Assembly (NCBI RefSeq): GCF_900113615.1
Contig: NZ_FOPZ01000007.1
Coordinates: 62,001-126,000 of the forward strand
Origin: Halorubrum aquaticum
Lineage (GTDB): Archaea > Halobacteriota > Halobacteria > Halobacteriales > Haloferacaceae
Direction: 5' to 3'
DNA length: 64,000 nt
Shown here: positions 42,794 to 51,649 of the stretch, one piece after another
How the letters are laid out: each line of letters opens with the position of its first letter
Numbering within the stretch: the stretch's first letter is position 1
The notes under the pieces: model-generated
The model's input: only the letters and a program-made list of their open reading frames with translations
What the model was told of the DNA's origin: nothing
Database searches by the model: none
Made by a program: the position numbers and the translations under genes

Positions 42794-45700
42794 TCAATCC
42801 CAGAACGACTGCGTCCGCGCGTACTCGCGCTCCTGACGCAACACGTCGCGGTAGAACTCGTCCTCGTCCTCGCGCAGCCTGTTGATGATCCGGGCGGCGT
42901 TGTGCGGGCCGACGCCGCGGGCGGCCATCGCGATCACCGCGCGCTTCCCGTGTGACTGGACCAGACTCGCCGCCCGATGCGCCCGCTCGGTGCGGCGCGC
43001 CTCCTCGTCGTCCTTGTCGGTCGCGCGGACGGCCGCGACCGTCTCCTCGTCCCACGGGTTCAGCGACGCGACCCGCGTCGACCCGCACTCGGGGCACTCG
43101 GGCCGTTCACGGACCCGCCGGACCTTCGTGGTCCGCTCCCAGTCCCGGCAGTGGAGACAGAAGAGGCGGACGCGGTCGTTCCGGATGCGCTCGCGGACCG
43201 TCTCGATCACGTCGGCGTCGGCGTTCTCGGGCACGAGGAACTCCGTCCCGGCCGACCGCCCGGCGGTTCCAAGCGGGGTCCGCTCGCGGGCGGTTCGGAC
43301 CTCGATCGCCCCGGACCGGATCCCCTCGAGGACCTCGGCGGTCTCCGCGACCGCGAGGTCGGCGTGGAACACCTCCCGGAGCGCCTCGTCGTAGACGGGC
43401 GTCCCCTCCAGGGCCGCGAGGAGGCGGTCGCCGCCGAACCGCCCGCGCCCCTCGCGGTAGCGCTTGACCGACCCGAACTTCGCGGCGACCTGCGCGAGCG
43501 TGAACTTCAGCGCGTCGGAGTTCTTCAACGCGATCTCGAGGTACGCCTCCAACCCGTCCGGGTCGGTCGTCTCGAGGACCTCCCGGAACGTCCCCGGACC
43601 GACCCCGCCCGGCACCTCGAACTCGACGCGGTAGGGGTCGACGTCCATCCCGACGGACGACCCCGTGCGCTGGCCGACGAGCGCCGCGAGCAGGCGCGCG
43701 AGCGTCTCGTTGACCTCGTGACCGAACGTCGCGTTGACCGCGACGGTCCGCGCGCTCCCCTCGATCACGACCCGCTCGTCGGTCGGGACGGGACGGCCCG
43801 CGTCGACGTGGTCAGTGATCGTGCCGATCGCCTCACGGACCGTCCGCTCGTCGGCCGGATACCGTTCGGCGAGGTCGCCCGCGACCGCCGCCGGCGTCGA
43901 CCCGGCCTCGAGCGCGCCCGCGACCTCCCCGCGGATCCGCCCGACCTCCTCGGCGACCGGCCGCGGAACGGGGATCTCCCGCCCGACCCACGAGGGGACC
44001 TCGCCGGCGGGGTCCGCGATCGGGGTGACTTCGACGCGCTCCTCCTCCTCGTCGACCTCCGTGATCCGCCACATCTCGCCGCGCTGGACGAACGTCTCGC
44101 CCGGCCCGGCGAAATTGACGACGAACCGCTCGTCCAAGGTCCCGATCCCCCGCCGGGAGGACATGTCGTACACCTCGTAGGTGGACTCGTCGGGGATCAT
44201 CGAGAGGTTCGCGTAGAAGTACTGCCAGGTGCCGCCGGACTTCTCGAGGGTGTCCGACTCCTCGTCGAGCCACAACAGCCGGTTGCCGTCGAGCTCGCGG
44301 ACGATCTCCTGGAACGTCGGCTCCGAGAGCCCCCGGAAGGGGTACGCGTTCGTGATCGTCTCGTAGGCCGTCCGGGCGTGGACCTCCCCCTCGTCCATCA
44401 CGACGCCGACGATCTGGTTGGCGACCGTGTCGAGGCTGCCGTGATGAATGCTCGCCGGCTCCACGAGCCCCTCGCTCGCCCGCCGGGCGATCGCCATGGC
44501 CTCCAGCGTGTCGTCGCCGCCCTGCGTCACGACGGTTCCCTCGGAGACCAGATCGCGGCGGTGGCCCGCCCGCCCGACCCGCTGGAGCAGCCGGGCGACC
44601 TCGCGGGGGCTCCCGTACTGGACCACGTGGTCGACGCGGCCCACGTCGATGCCGAGCTCCATCGAGGACGTACAGACGAGCCCGTCGACCTCGCCCGACT
44701 TGAAGCGGTCCTCGACGTCGACGCGGACCTCCTTCGAGAGCGAGCCGTGGTGGACCTCGATCGCCACCGCCTCCCCCTCCGGGTCGTCCTCGGCGAGCGT
44801 CTTGAACCGCGACCCGAGCGCCTCCGCGGTCTGTCGCGTGTTGACGAAGATCAGCGTCGACTCGTGGTCCGCGACGACCTCGCGGATCGTCCTGACGTGG
44901 CTCGCGGTCGTCTCGTCGGTCGCGAGCTCGCCGGCCAGCCGCGAGTCGCGGTCGGTGATGACCGGATCGAGCACGCGCACGTCGGTCCGGGTCCCGGCGG
45001 CGACCTCGACCGTCTCGAACTCGCGGTCGCCCTCCCGGTCCGGGTCGCGCCGCCCGCAGCCGACGAGGAACTTACCGACTTCCTCGGGCGATCCCACGGT
45101 CGCGCTCAGTCCGATCCGTTGGAAGGGCCCCGCCACCCGCCGGAGCCGTTCGAGCCCGACGGTGAGTTGTGCGCCCCGCTTGGCCGACGCCAGCTCGTGG
45201 ACCTCGTCGATCACGACGTGGGCGACGTCGGCGAGGGCGACCCGCATCTTCGAGCCGGTCAGGATCGCCTGGAGGCTCTCCGGCGTCGTGATCAGCACGT
45301 CCGGCGGGTCGTCGGCCTGCTTCGACCGCTCGTACCGGGTGGTGTCGCCGTGGCGCACCGCGACCTCGATCCCGAGCCGGTCGCCCCACCACTCCAGTCT
45401 GTCCATCATGTCGCGGTTGAGCGCGCGCAGCGGCGTGACGTAGAGCGCGGAGATCCCCTCGCGCGGCTCGTCGCCGGGGGCGTCGCGCGCGCGATGGATC
45501 GCGTTGAGGACGGGCAACATCGCGGTCTCCGTCTTCCCGGTGCCCGTGGGAGCCAACACGAGAGCGTTCCGACCGGCCGAAAGCGGCGGTATCGCCTTCC
45601 GCTGTGGCTCCGTCGGCGTGGAGAACCCCCGCTCGGAGAGCGCCTCACGGACCTCGCTCCCGAGGTGGGTGAACGCGTCCATTCCCGACGACTCCGACAT
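42794..45700 (-). CDS. lhr: Lhr-type DEAD/DEAH helicase
   Basis: Large superfamily 2 helicase of 968 residues related to Lhr, acting in DNA or RNA unwinding and repair. Motifs: Q-motif TPTEPQRKAIPPLSAG, Walker A LAPTGTGKTETAM, DEVH (VVIDEVHELAS), SATVGS, then in domain 2 STLIFVNTRQTAEAL, SSMELGIDVG and QRVGRAGH. A C-terminal winged-helix and Lhr core domain follows, and a zinc-binding CLHC...CPEC near 895-925 ends the protein. The ATG at 45700 is taken over an adjacent GTG; CTTAATCGG upstream fits a leaderless promoter. Confidence 0.9.
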   Translation of the reverse strand: MSESSGMDAFTHLGSEVREALSERGFSTPTEPQRKAIPPLSAGRNALVLAPTGTGKTETAMLPVLNAIHRARDAPGDEPREGISALYVTPLRALNRDMMDRLEWWGDRLGIEVAVRHGDTTRYERSKQADDPPDVLITTPESLQAILTGSKMRVALADVAHVVIDEVHELASAKRGAQLTVGLERLRRVAGPFQRIGLSATVGSPEEVGKFLVGCGRRDPDREGDREFETVEVAAGTRTDVRVLDPVITDRDSRLAGELATDETTASHVRTIREVVADHESTLIFVNTRQTAEALGSRFKTLAEDDPEGEAVAIEVHHGSLSKEVRVDVEDRFKSGEVDGLVCTSSMELGIDVGRVDHVVQYGSPREVARLLQRVGRAGHRRDLVSEGTVVTQGGDDTLEAMAIARRASEGLVEPASIHHGSLDTVANQIVGVVMDEGEVHARTAYETITNAYPFRGLSEPTFQEIVRELDGNRLLWLDEESDTLEKSGGTWQYFYANLSMIPDESTYEVYDMSSRRGIGTLDERFVVNFAGPGETFVQRGEMWRITEVDEEEERVEVTPIADPAGEVPSWVGREIPVPRPVAEEVGRIRGEVAGALEAGSTPAAVAGDLAERYPADERTVREAIGTITDHVDAGRPVPTDERVVIEGSARTVAVNATFGHEVNETLARLLAALVGQRTGSSVGMDVDPYRVEFEVPGGVGPGTFREVLETTDPDGLEAYLEIALKNSDALKFTLAQVAAKFGSVKRYREGRGRFGGDRLLAALEGTPVYDEALREVFHADLAVAETAEVLEGIRSGAIEVRTARERTPLGTAGRSAGTEFLVPENADADVIETVRERIRNDRVRLFCLHCRDWERTTKVRRVRERPECPECGSTRVASLNPWDEETVAAVRATDKDDEEARRTERAHRAASLVQSHGKRAVIAMAARGVGPHNAARIINRLREDEDEFYRDVLRQEREYARTQSFWD

Positions 45701-45811
45701 CACCGGACGTTGGGCGTTCGGCCGATTAAGGTCGTCGCTGCGGGGGTTCGCGCGTCGGGACGCTCACGAGGTCGCCGCATCCCGCTCGCGCCCCGCTCGC
45801 ACCTCCTCGCG

Positions 45812-46360
45812 TCACAGCTCGAGCGTCGCCGCGACCTCGCGGAACTCGGGGTCGTACAGGTCCAGCGCGTGGACCCGCCACCGGACGGGCTCGAACGCGA
45901 CGCCACCGTCGATCACCTCCCTCACCACGGCCGGTTCCCCGCCGCGCGCCAGCGTGACGTGGGGCACGTACGCGTCGCCCTCGATCGCCTCGATCGCGCC
46001 GTAGGCGGCACACAGCCGACGGTGGAGCCGGACGAGTCCGTCGCTCTCCACGGCGAGATAGACGACCGGGCCGGAGCCGGACGCGGGAGTCTCGAAGGCG
46101 TCGACCCCGGTGATCGCGACCGCGAAGGGGTCGACCGGCGCGAGACGCGGTCGGAGGTCCTCGCGGAGCCGCGCCAGGGCCTCCGGTCCGGGCGGCGGCG
46201 ACCCGGCTGCCTCGCCTCCCGCCGTCACGTCGTCCGTCCCGAACCGCTTACAGACGAGCGTGTGTCGGTCGCGTACCCGATCGAACCCCGAGCGTTTCGC
46301 GTGGAGATCGTCGGCGAGACGCCCCACCGCGGGCGGAAGCGGGACGTTGAGGCTGAACAC
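45812..46360 (-). CDS. 2'-5' RNA ligase / 2H phosphoesterase family protein
   Basis: 2H-superfamily protein of 182 residues with the two catalytic HxT motifs, RHTLV (about 32-36) and PHVTLA (about 138-143). Related proteins are cyclic phosphodiesterases or RNA ligases active on 2'-5' links or RNA ends. The GTG start at 46360 gives MFSLNVPLP; no ATG precedes it before the upstream gene ends 13 bp away. Its ligand is unknown. Confidence 0.8.
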   Translation of the reverse strand: MFSLNVPLPPAVGRLADDLHAKRSGFDRVRDRHTLVCKRFGTDDVTAGGEAAGSPPPGPEALARLREDLRPRLAPVDPFAVAITGVDAFETPASGSGPVVYLAVESDGLVRLHRRLCAAYGAIEAIEGDAYVPHVTLARGGEPAVVREVIDGGVAFEPVRWRVHALDLYDPEFREVAATLEL

Positions 46361-46373
46361 GGTTCGGACGCGA

Positions 46374-46562
46374 TCAGATCCGATCGGCGAGCCGTAAGGC
46401 GATCAGGACGACGATGACGACGACGATCAGCGTCGGGAGGGCTTCGAGCAGCGCGAAGGTCAGATTCAGTACCGTCCCGAGGATCTCCAGGAGAAGCCAC
46501 ACGATCGCGAGCGCGAGAACGACCTTCAGGAGGTCGTCGAAGTCGATCTCGGCGCGGTTCAT
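46374..46562 (-). CDS. Small membrane protein (DUF7554-like)
   Basis: Protein of 62 residues with a charged N terminus, MNRAEIDFDDLLKVVLALA, and two hydrophobic helices (about 11-35 and 40-58) ending RLADRI. ATG 46562 is preferred; a longer reading adds nine residues. It is upstream of the 2H phosphoesterase and probably cotranscribed. Unknown function; the DUF number is recalled only. Confidence 0.6.
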   Translation of the reverse strand: MNRAEIDFDDLLKVVLALAIVWLLLEILGTVLNLTFALLEALPTLIVVVIVVLIALRLADRI

Positions 46563-46669
46563 GTCGGCAGGGACGCCCGGGGCGGGCAAAAGGCCACCGG
46601 AGCGGAGGGCGGATTCCGATCCGCCCGCCGATCAGGCGCTTAAAGACCCCTGCCGGACCAACGACGGGC

Positions 46670-47317
46670 ATGAGCCTGATCGCGTTCGACTTCGACGGCA
46701 CGCTCTCCGACTCCGAGATGACGGTGTTGCTCGCGGAGCGAGCGGGCGTCGCCGACGAGGTCGCCGAGATCACGGAACGGGCGATGAACGACGAGATCAG
46801 CTACGCCGAGAGCCTCTACAGCCGGGCGGAGCTGCTCGGCGGCCTCGACGAGGCGGACGCGAACGAGGCGTACGACGCGGTCCGGCTCCGGCCGGGTGCG
46901 GCGCGGCTGATCGCACGGCTCCGCGCGGACGGCCACCACGTCGCGGTGCTCACCGGCGGCTTCGAGCGCGGCGTCGAGCGCGCGCTCGAACGCGAGGGCG
47001 TCGAGGCCGACACGATCGTCGCCAACCGCCTGCCGATCGCGAACGGGAGGCTCACCGGCGAGGCGGAGGGCCCGTTGATCGAGGGCACCAAGGACGACGC
47101 GTTGGCGGACCTCGCCGCGGACCTCGGCGTCCCGATGGCTTCCACGGTCGCGGTCGGGGACGGCGCGAACGACCTCCCGATGCTCGAGGTCGCGGGCCTC
47201 TCCGTCGGGTTCGTGCCGAAGCCGGCGGTCAGACCGGTATGCGACGCGGTGGTCGCCTCGATGTACCGCCTCGGGAAGGTGCTCGAGGCACACGGCGTGC
47301 TGTCGGAGTCGGCGTGA
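46670..47317 (+). CDS. serB: Phosphoserine phosphatase (SerB-type HAD)
   Basis: HAD-IB hydrolase of 215 residues for the last step of serine synthesis. Nucleophile motif FDFDGTLSDSE (D7 and D9) begins the protein, VLTGGFERG is motif II, and VGDGANDLPML is motif III/IV. The helical cap between residues 20 and 80 is as in SerB. CGCTTAAAG lies about 30 bp upstream. Confidence 0.82.
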   Translation: MSLIAFDFDGTLSDSEMTVLLAERAGVADEVAEITERAMNDEISYAESLYSRAELLGGLDEADANEAYDAVRLRPGAARLIARLRADGHHVAVLTGGFERGVERALEREGVEADTIVANRLPIANGRLTGEAEGPLIEGTKDDALADLAADLGVPMASTVAVGDGANDLPMLEVAGLSVGFVPKPAVRPVCDAVVASMYRLGKVLEAHGVLSESA

Positions 47318-47391
47318 ACCACCGCCGCCGACTCCGACGCCCCCGGCGCTTCCGACGCCGGCAGATCCGTTCGGGATAATCGGGACCGATC

Positions 47392-47400
47392 GTTAATACC
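47392..47400 (+). promoter_or_regulatory. TATA box before lycopene cyclase
   Basis: GTTAATACC lies with its TTAATA centred 26-27 bp before ATG 47422, so transcription is predicted to begin at or very near that ATG and not at the cyclase GTG. Confidence 0.55.
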
Positions 47401-47421
47401 GAGCGACTCGGACGTCACTCC

Positions 47422-47451
47422 ATGGTCGTTTCCGTTCGGGTGGTACGGTGA
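47422..47451 (+). CDS. Nine-codon upstream frame (putative leader peptide)
   Basis: ATG to TGA encodes MVVSVRVVR and ends with TGA inside the GTGA that carries the GTG start of the cyclase (4-nt overlap). The predicted transcript would start with this ATG, so ribosomes may translate the peptide and then re-initiate at the cyclase. This could be a translational control device, but it is also possible that the mRNA starts elsewhere. Confidence 0.35.
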   Translation: MVVSVRVVR

Positions 47452-48356
47452 TCCCCACCCCGACGTACCTCCAGTTCCACCTCGTCTTCACCCTCCCCGC
47501 GCTCGCGGCGCTGTGGGCGACCGCGCCACGGTACGAGGGGGTCCGCCGTCGCCGCGCGGCCGCGGGGATCGCGGTCCTCGTCGGCATCGCGTACGCGTAC
47601 ACGACGCCGTGGATCGCCCACATGATCCGCCGGGGGGCGTGGTGGTACGCCGACGGCGCGGTGCTCGTCCGGGCGCTGTCGGTTCCGCTCGGGGAGTACC
47701 TCTTCTTCGCGATCCAGACCCTTCTCGTCGCGCTCGCGCTCCACCGGGTCGGCTTCGACCCGACGTTCCGCGAGGGCGACCTCGACCGCCGCCCGCGGAT
47801 CGCGGGCGTCCTCGTCGGTCTCGCGGCGCTCGTCGGCGGCCTGTGGCTCGTCTCCCTCGACCCGTCGTTCCGCTATCTCGGCGGACTCCTCGCGTGGGTC
47901 GGCCCCGTCCTCGCGCTCCAGTGGGCCGTCGGCGGCGGCTACCTCGCCCGGGCGCCCCGGCCGTGGCTCGCGGCGACCCTCGGGCCGGCGGCGTACCTCT
48001 GGACCGTCGACCGGATCGCGATCGGGTTGGGAACCTGGCGCGTCTCCGCGGAGTTCACCACCGGCGTGGCCGTTCTCGGGCTCCCGATCGAGGAGATGGC
48101 CTTCTTCGTCGCCGCCGGGCTGATGGCCGCGAACGGGCTCGTCCTGTTCGAGTGGGTCCTCGACCGGAACGACCGGCGGGGGACGATCGCGGCGGACCGT
48201 CGCGGCGACGCGGTCGACCGGACGGTCACGCGAGCCGTCACGCCCGTCAAGTCGGACGAACCGATCGGGCCGACGGGGCCGACCGAGTCGGTCGAGCCGG
48301 TCGGGCCGACGGAGCCGATCGAACCGGGCGTCGACCCCGATCCCGTCGATGACTGA
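47448..48356 (+). CDS. crtY: Lycopene cyclase (CrtYcd-type)
   Basis: Integral membrane enzyme of 302 residues that cyclises lycopene to beta-carotene. It has two fused lycopene cyclase domains (about 1-115 and 125-245), each with conserved acidic/Trp motifs such as PLGEYLFFAIQT and PIEEMAFFVAA. A Pro/Glu/Asp-rich tail from about 246 to 302, with repeated GPT(E/G) units, is unusual and not needed for the fold. The GTG start is given by the normal N terminus IPTPTYLQFHLVF. It overlaps blh by 8 nt. Confidence 0.88.
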   Translation: MIPTPTYLQFHLVFTLPALAALWATAPRYEGVRRRRAAAGIAVLVGIAYAYTTPWIAHMIRRGAWWYADGAVLVRALSVPLGEYLFFAIQTLLVALALHRVGFDPTFREGDLDRRPRIAGVLVGLAALVGGLWLVSLDPSFRYLGGLLAWVGPVLALQWAVGGGYLARAPRPWLAATLGPAAYLWTVDRIAIGLGTWRVSAEFTTGVAVLGLPIEEMAFFVAAGLMAANGLVLFEWVLDRNDRRGTIAADRRGDAVDRTVTRAVTPVKSDEPIGPTGPTESVEPVGPTEPIEPGVDPDPVDD

Positions 48357-49452
48357 CCCGGGGAACGACGACCGCGCCGCGCGATCGGTCGTCGACCGCT
48401 GGTTCACACGGTATCCCGCGATCGCGCTGGCGGCGCTGGTTCCGTTCGGGGCAGTCACCCCTCTGTTTCCGGTCGAGATCGGCATCGCGGCGTTCGTGCT
48501 CGGTACCCTCGTCGTCGGGATGGCCCACGGCGCGGTCGATCACCTGGTACCGCTGCGGGCGGCTGCCGGCGACGGAGCGGAGGGCGGCGTGTCGCTCCGG
48601 CGGTCGGTGGCGGTCGTCTCCGTCGTCTACGCGGTTCTCGGCGGCGCGGTCGTCGTCACGTTCGTCGCCGCGCCCGCCGTCGCGTTCGTCGGATTCCTCG
48701 GGCTCACGTGGCTCCACTGGGGGCAGGGCGACGTGGCCGCGCTCGCCGTCGCCGGCGTCGAACACCTCCCGACGCGCGGCGAGCGGGCGCTCACCCTGTT
48801 CGTCCGCGGCGGGCTTCCGATGGCCGTTCCGCTGGTGAGCCGCCCCGAGGAGTACCGGCTGGTCCTCGAGCGCGTCGTCGGGCTGTTCGTCGTCGACGGA
48901 ACCGCCACTACCGCCACTACCGCCACTACCGCCCTCGATCCGCTCTTTGCCCCGGCGACACGGTTCGCGATCGGCGCGGCCATGGCGGTCGCGACGCTGC
49001 TGTCCCTGGGGCTCGGGTACCGCCGCGTCCGGAACGGTGCGGACCGTCGGGGGTGGCTCCGGGACGTCGGCGAGACGGGGCTCTTGTGGGCGTGGTTCCT
49101 CCTTTCCGCGCCCGTCTTCGCGATCGGGGTCTACTTCGCCGCCTGGCACTCGCTCCGTCACGTCGGACGGCTGCTGTTGGTGGACCCGGACGCCGTCTCG
49201 GACCTCTCCGACGACGCGAGGGGCGTCCGGGGGGCGCTCCGTCGGTTCGCTCGCGACGCCGCGCCGCTCACGCTCGGCGGTTTCCTCGTCGTAGGGGGGA
49301 TGGCGCTCGCGGTCCCTTCCGGCGTCGGCGACGCCGGGGACCTCCTCGCGGTCTCGCTCGTCGCCATCGCGGCGCTGACGCTCCCGCACGTCGTCGTCGT
49401 CGCGTGGCTCGACGGGAAACAGGGGGTGTGGCGGCCGGCCGGTCGGGGGTAG
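48349..49452 (+). CDS. blh: Beta-carotene 15,15'-dioxygenase, Brp/Blh family
   Basis: Membrane enzyme of 367 residues that cleaves beta-carotene to retinal, the chromophore of microbial rhodopsins. Iron-binding histidines lie in GMAHGAVDH, TWLHWGQGD, and YFAAWHSLRHVGR. About eight helices. Overlap with crtY indicates coupled synthesis. A 9-bp unit (ACCGCCACT) is tandemly repeated three times at 48901-48927, encoding TATTATTATTA in a loop. No rhodopsin gene is in the window. Confidence 0.88.
   Translation: MTDPGNDDRAARSVVDRWFTRYPAIALAALVPFGAVTPLFPVEIGIAAFVLGTLVVGMAHGAVDHLVPLRAAAGDGAEGGVSLRRSVAVVSVVYAVLGGAVVVTFVAAPAVAFVGFLGLTWLHWGQGDVAALAVAGVEHLPTRGERALTLFVRGGLPMAVPLVSRPEEYRLVLERVVGLFVVDGTATTATTATTALDPLFAPATRFAIGAAMAVATLLSLGLGYRRVRNGADRRGWLRDVGETGLLWAWFLLSAPVFAIGVYFAAWHSLRHVGRLLLVDPDAVSDLSDDARGVRGALRRFARDAAPLTLGGFLVVGGMALAVPSGVGDAGDLLAVSLVAIAALTLPHVVVVAWLDGKQGVWRPAGRG
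48901..48933 (+). repeat. In-frame 9-bp tandem repeat in blh
   Basis: ACCGCCACT occurs three times (48901-48927) followed by ACCGCC; it adds Thr/Ala residues to a probable loop without changing frame. Confidence 0.8.
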
Positions 49453-49472
49453 GAACCGAGGCGACGGCACCG

Positions 49473-50360
49473 TCACTCCCAGCCCGGCGTCCCCGGCGCG
49501 CCGGCGTCGTCCTCCAGTTCGCGGACCAGTCGCTCGCGGGCGTCGGCGTCGAGATCGACGGCGACACCGTCGGCTTCGGTCCGCTCGCGCCACTCCCGGA
49601 TCGCCCGCCCCGCCCACGAGTCGGCCTCGCGGGCCCGAGTGCGCGCGTCGGCCATGCGGTCGCGGTCGACGGAGAGCGACCCCGGCCGGGAGCCGGCGGC
49701 GGCCCCGACGAAGCGGGCGCGGTCGTCGGCGGTCGCGTCGCCGTCGCGGAGCCGCGCGACCGTGCCACCGAGGTCGTCCGGATCCGGGTACGCGAAGACG
49801 GTCGAGCCGAGCGCCTGCGGGCCGAACGCCGGCGCGGGGAGGTCCGCGGGCGGCTCGTCGTCGAGCAGGCGCTCGCCGCCGCCGGCGGCCTCGACGCGCT
49901 CGCACCCGGTCTCGGCGTCGAGCGCGAGGTTGTGACCGGGATACGTCGAGCAGGTCCGCGGGTACGCGTCGTCGTCGTGGATCCGACACTGGAGGGTGAG
50001 CGGGTCGAGGAAGACGCAGGCGTCGAGCCAGCGCGCCTCCTCGGTGCCGATCGGCGCGACCGGCTTCGGCGGCTTCCGGAGGCCGACCACGAAGACCGGA
50101 CGGTCGCCGGCGGCCGCGAGGTCGACGCCGTCGATCCGGACGCGGTCGTCGCTCTCGGCGGGCTCGAAGAGCCGGGGCGTCATCACGTCGCCGAGCCCGC
50201 GGTCGAGGAAGCCGACCGCCTCGTCGCGGGTGAGCGGCACGAGGTCGTAGACGTCGTCGAGCGGGGGCCGGGGACCGGCTCGGTCGGAGCCGGCGGCCTC
50301 GGGCGCGAGCGGCCGCCAGTCGACACAGCAGCCGGCACAGCCCTCACAGCGGAGCTCCAT
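49473..50360 (-). CDS. YkgJ-family cysteine cluster protein
   Basis: Protein of 295 residues with the YkgJ-type cysteine set: CEGCAGCC at 5-12, then ACVFLD..LQCRIHD and YPRTCSTYPGHNL. These probably bind zinc or an Fe-S cluster. The region beyond about residue 150 is an acidic helical extension. Function of the family is not established. It is convergent with blh. Confidence 0.8.
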   Translation of the reverse strand: MELRCEGCAGCCVDWRPLAPEAAGSDRAGPRPPLDDVYDLVPLTRDEAVGFLDRGLGDVMTPRLFEPAESDDRVRIDGVDLAAAGDRPVFVVGLRKPPKPVAPIGTEEARWLDACVFLDPLTLQCRIHDDDAYPRTCSTYPGHNLALDAETGCERVEAAGGGERLLDDEPPADLPAPAFGPQALGSTVFAYPDPDDLGGTVARLRDGDATADDRARFVGAAAGSRPGSLSVDRDRMADARTRAREADSWAGRAIREWRERTEADGVAVDLDADARERLVRELEDDAGAPGTPGWE

Positions 50361-50451
50361 GTGCGTCGTGCTAGCGGTTGACGTACTTAAAACGGATCGG
50401 CCGGGTGCGAGTCGGCGGACGCCGGAGCCGCGCCGGCGACCGGAACGCGGG

Positions 50452-50805
50452 TCAGTTGACCCCTTCGGTGATCCGTACCGCGCCGTTGATGATCTCGACG
50501 ACGATCGTCTCGTTCGGGTCGTCGGAGACGCGAACCGTGGCCGTCTCCGACGCCGCGTCGTCGACGGTGGCGCTCACGGTGTACTCGCCGGCTTCGAGGA
50601 GGTTCACCGAGCTCCCCGACTGGTCGGAGAGCAGGTGGTACTCCCCGCGGTGGCGCAGTTCGTCGTCGCGACGGATCTCCAGTCGGACGTCGTGTTCGGT
50701 CCGGCGGTCGTGGTTGCGGACGTGGAGGTCCTCGCTCTCGAGTCGCCAGCGGGTGCTGTCGTCGGTCGTCTCCGGTGCGTGGAGGGGGTCTGACGGGGGG
50801 ACCAT
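50452..50805 (-). CDS. Uncharacterised haloarchaeal protein
   Basis: Soluble protein of 117 residues that appears all beta: a small Ig-like or carboxypeptidase-regulatory-like fold is suggested by GEYHLLSDQSGSSVNLLEAG and YTVSATVDD. ATG 50805 is preferred because a TTTTACC element lies about 46 bp upstream, which would place it after a short leader. No signal peptide. Unknown role. Confidence 0.55.
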   Translation of the reverse strand: MVPPSDPLHAPETTDDSTRWRLESEDLHVRNHDRRTEHDVRLEIRRDDELRHRGEYHLLSDQSGSSVNLLEAGEYTVSATVDDAASETATVRVSDDPNETIVVEIINGAVRITEGVN

Positions 50806-50939
50806 ACGCGTCGTTTCGGCCGACGGAAACATGAGTACCTCGGAGGGTAAAACGCGCGTTTGAGGGACCGATCGGCGGCGACCGACCGCTCGAAGCCGAT
50901 CGGCGGCGAGCGACGCGCCGTGATCGGGGCGTGAGGCGG

Positions 50940-51536
50940 CTAGAGTTCGCCCTTCGTGCTCGGCGTGTCGCTCCGACGCTCGTCGATCCGCGTCGCGTCG
51001 TCGAGCGCGCGCGAGAGCGCCTTGAACAGTGCCTCCACCTCGTGGTGGGCGTTCTCGCCCGTCTCGACCGCGGCGTGGAGCGTGAGCCCGGCGTTGTGGG
51101 CTAAAGAGAGCGCGAAGTGGTCGGCCATGACGCTCGTGAACCCGCCGATCGACTCCTGGGAGAACTCGCCGGAGAACTCGTAGTACGGCCGTCCCGCCAC
51201 GTCGACGACGACGCTCGCGACCGCCTCGTCGAGGGGGACCCGGCGGTCGGCGTACCGCCGGATCCCGCGCTTGTCGCCGAGCGCCTCGTCGAACGCCTCG
51301 CCGAGACAGATCGCCACGTCCTCGACGGTGTGGTGGTCGTCGATGTGGACGTCGCCGTCACAGCGGACGGTGAGATCGAAGAGGCCGTGTTTCGCGAACG
51401 ACTCGAGCATGTGGTCGTAAAACCCGATCCCGGTGTCGACCTCGCTCTCACCGTCGCCGTCGATCGCGAGGGTCAGATCGATCGTCGTCTCCGCCGTCTC
51501 GCGGGAGACGGCCGCGGTCCGGTCGTGCTCGCCCAT
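50940..51536 (-). CDS. hisB: Imidazoleglycerol-phosphate dehydratase
   Basis: HisB-type dehydratase of 198 residues in histidine synthesis. Mn-binding histidines are in [37 protein letters not shown] and [12 protein letters not shown]; two copies of the half-site motif are visible. Monofunctional length. hisA lies 2.4 kb away on the same strand, but an APC permease and a UspA gene intervene. Confidence 0.93.
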   Translation of the reverse strand: MGEHDRTAAVSRETAETTIDLTLAIDGDGESEVDTGIGFYDHMLESFAKHGLFDLTVRCDGDVHIDDHHTVEDVAICLGEAFDEALGDKRGIRRYADRRVPLDEAVASVVVDVAGRPYYEFSGEFSQESIGGFTSVMADHFALSLAHNAGLTLHAAVETGENAHHEVEALFKALSRALDDATRIDERRSDTPSTKGEL

Positions 51537-51649
51537 ACCGGACCGTCGGCGGGGGCTCTTAAGGCGATTGCGGGTGGGACGGCAGGGACGAGGAACGCGG
51601 GTAACGCGGCGGTGGCTATTTCACCCGCGCGGGAGTGGTTTCTCGCGGA

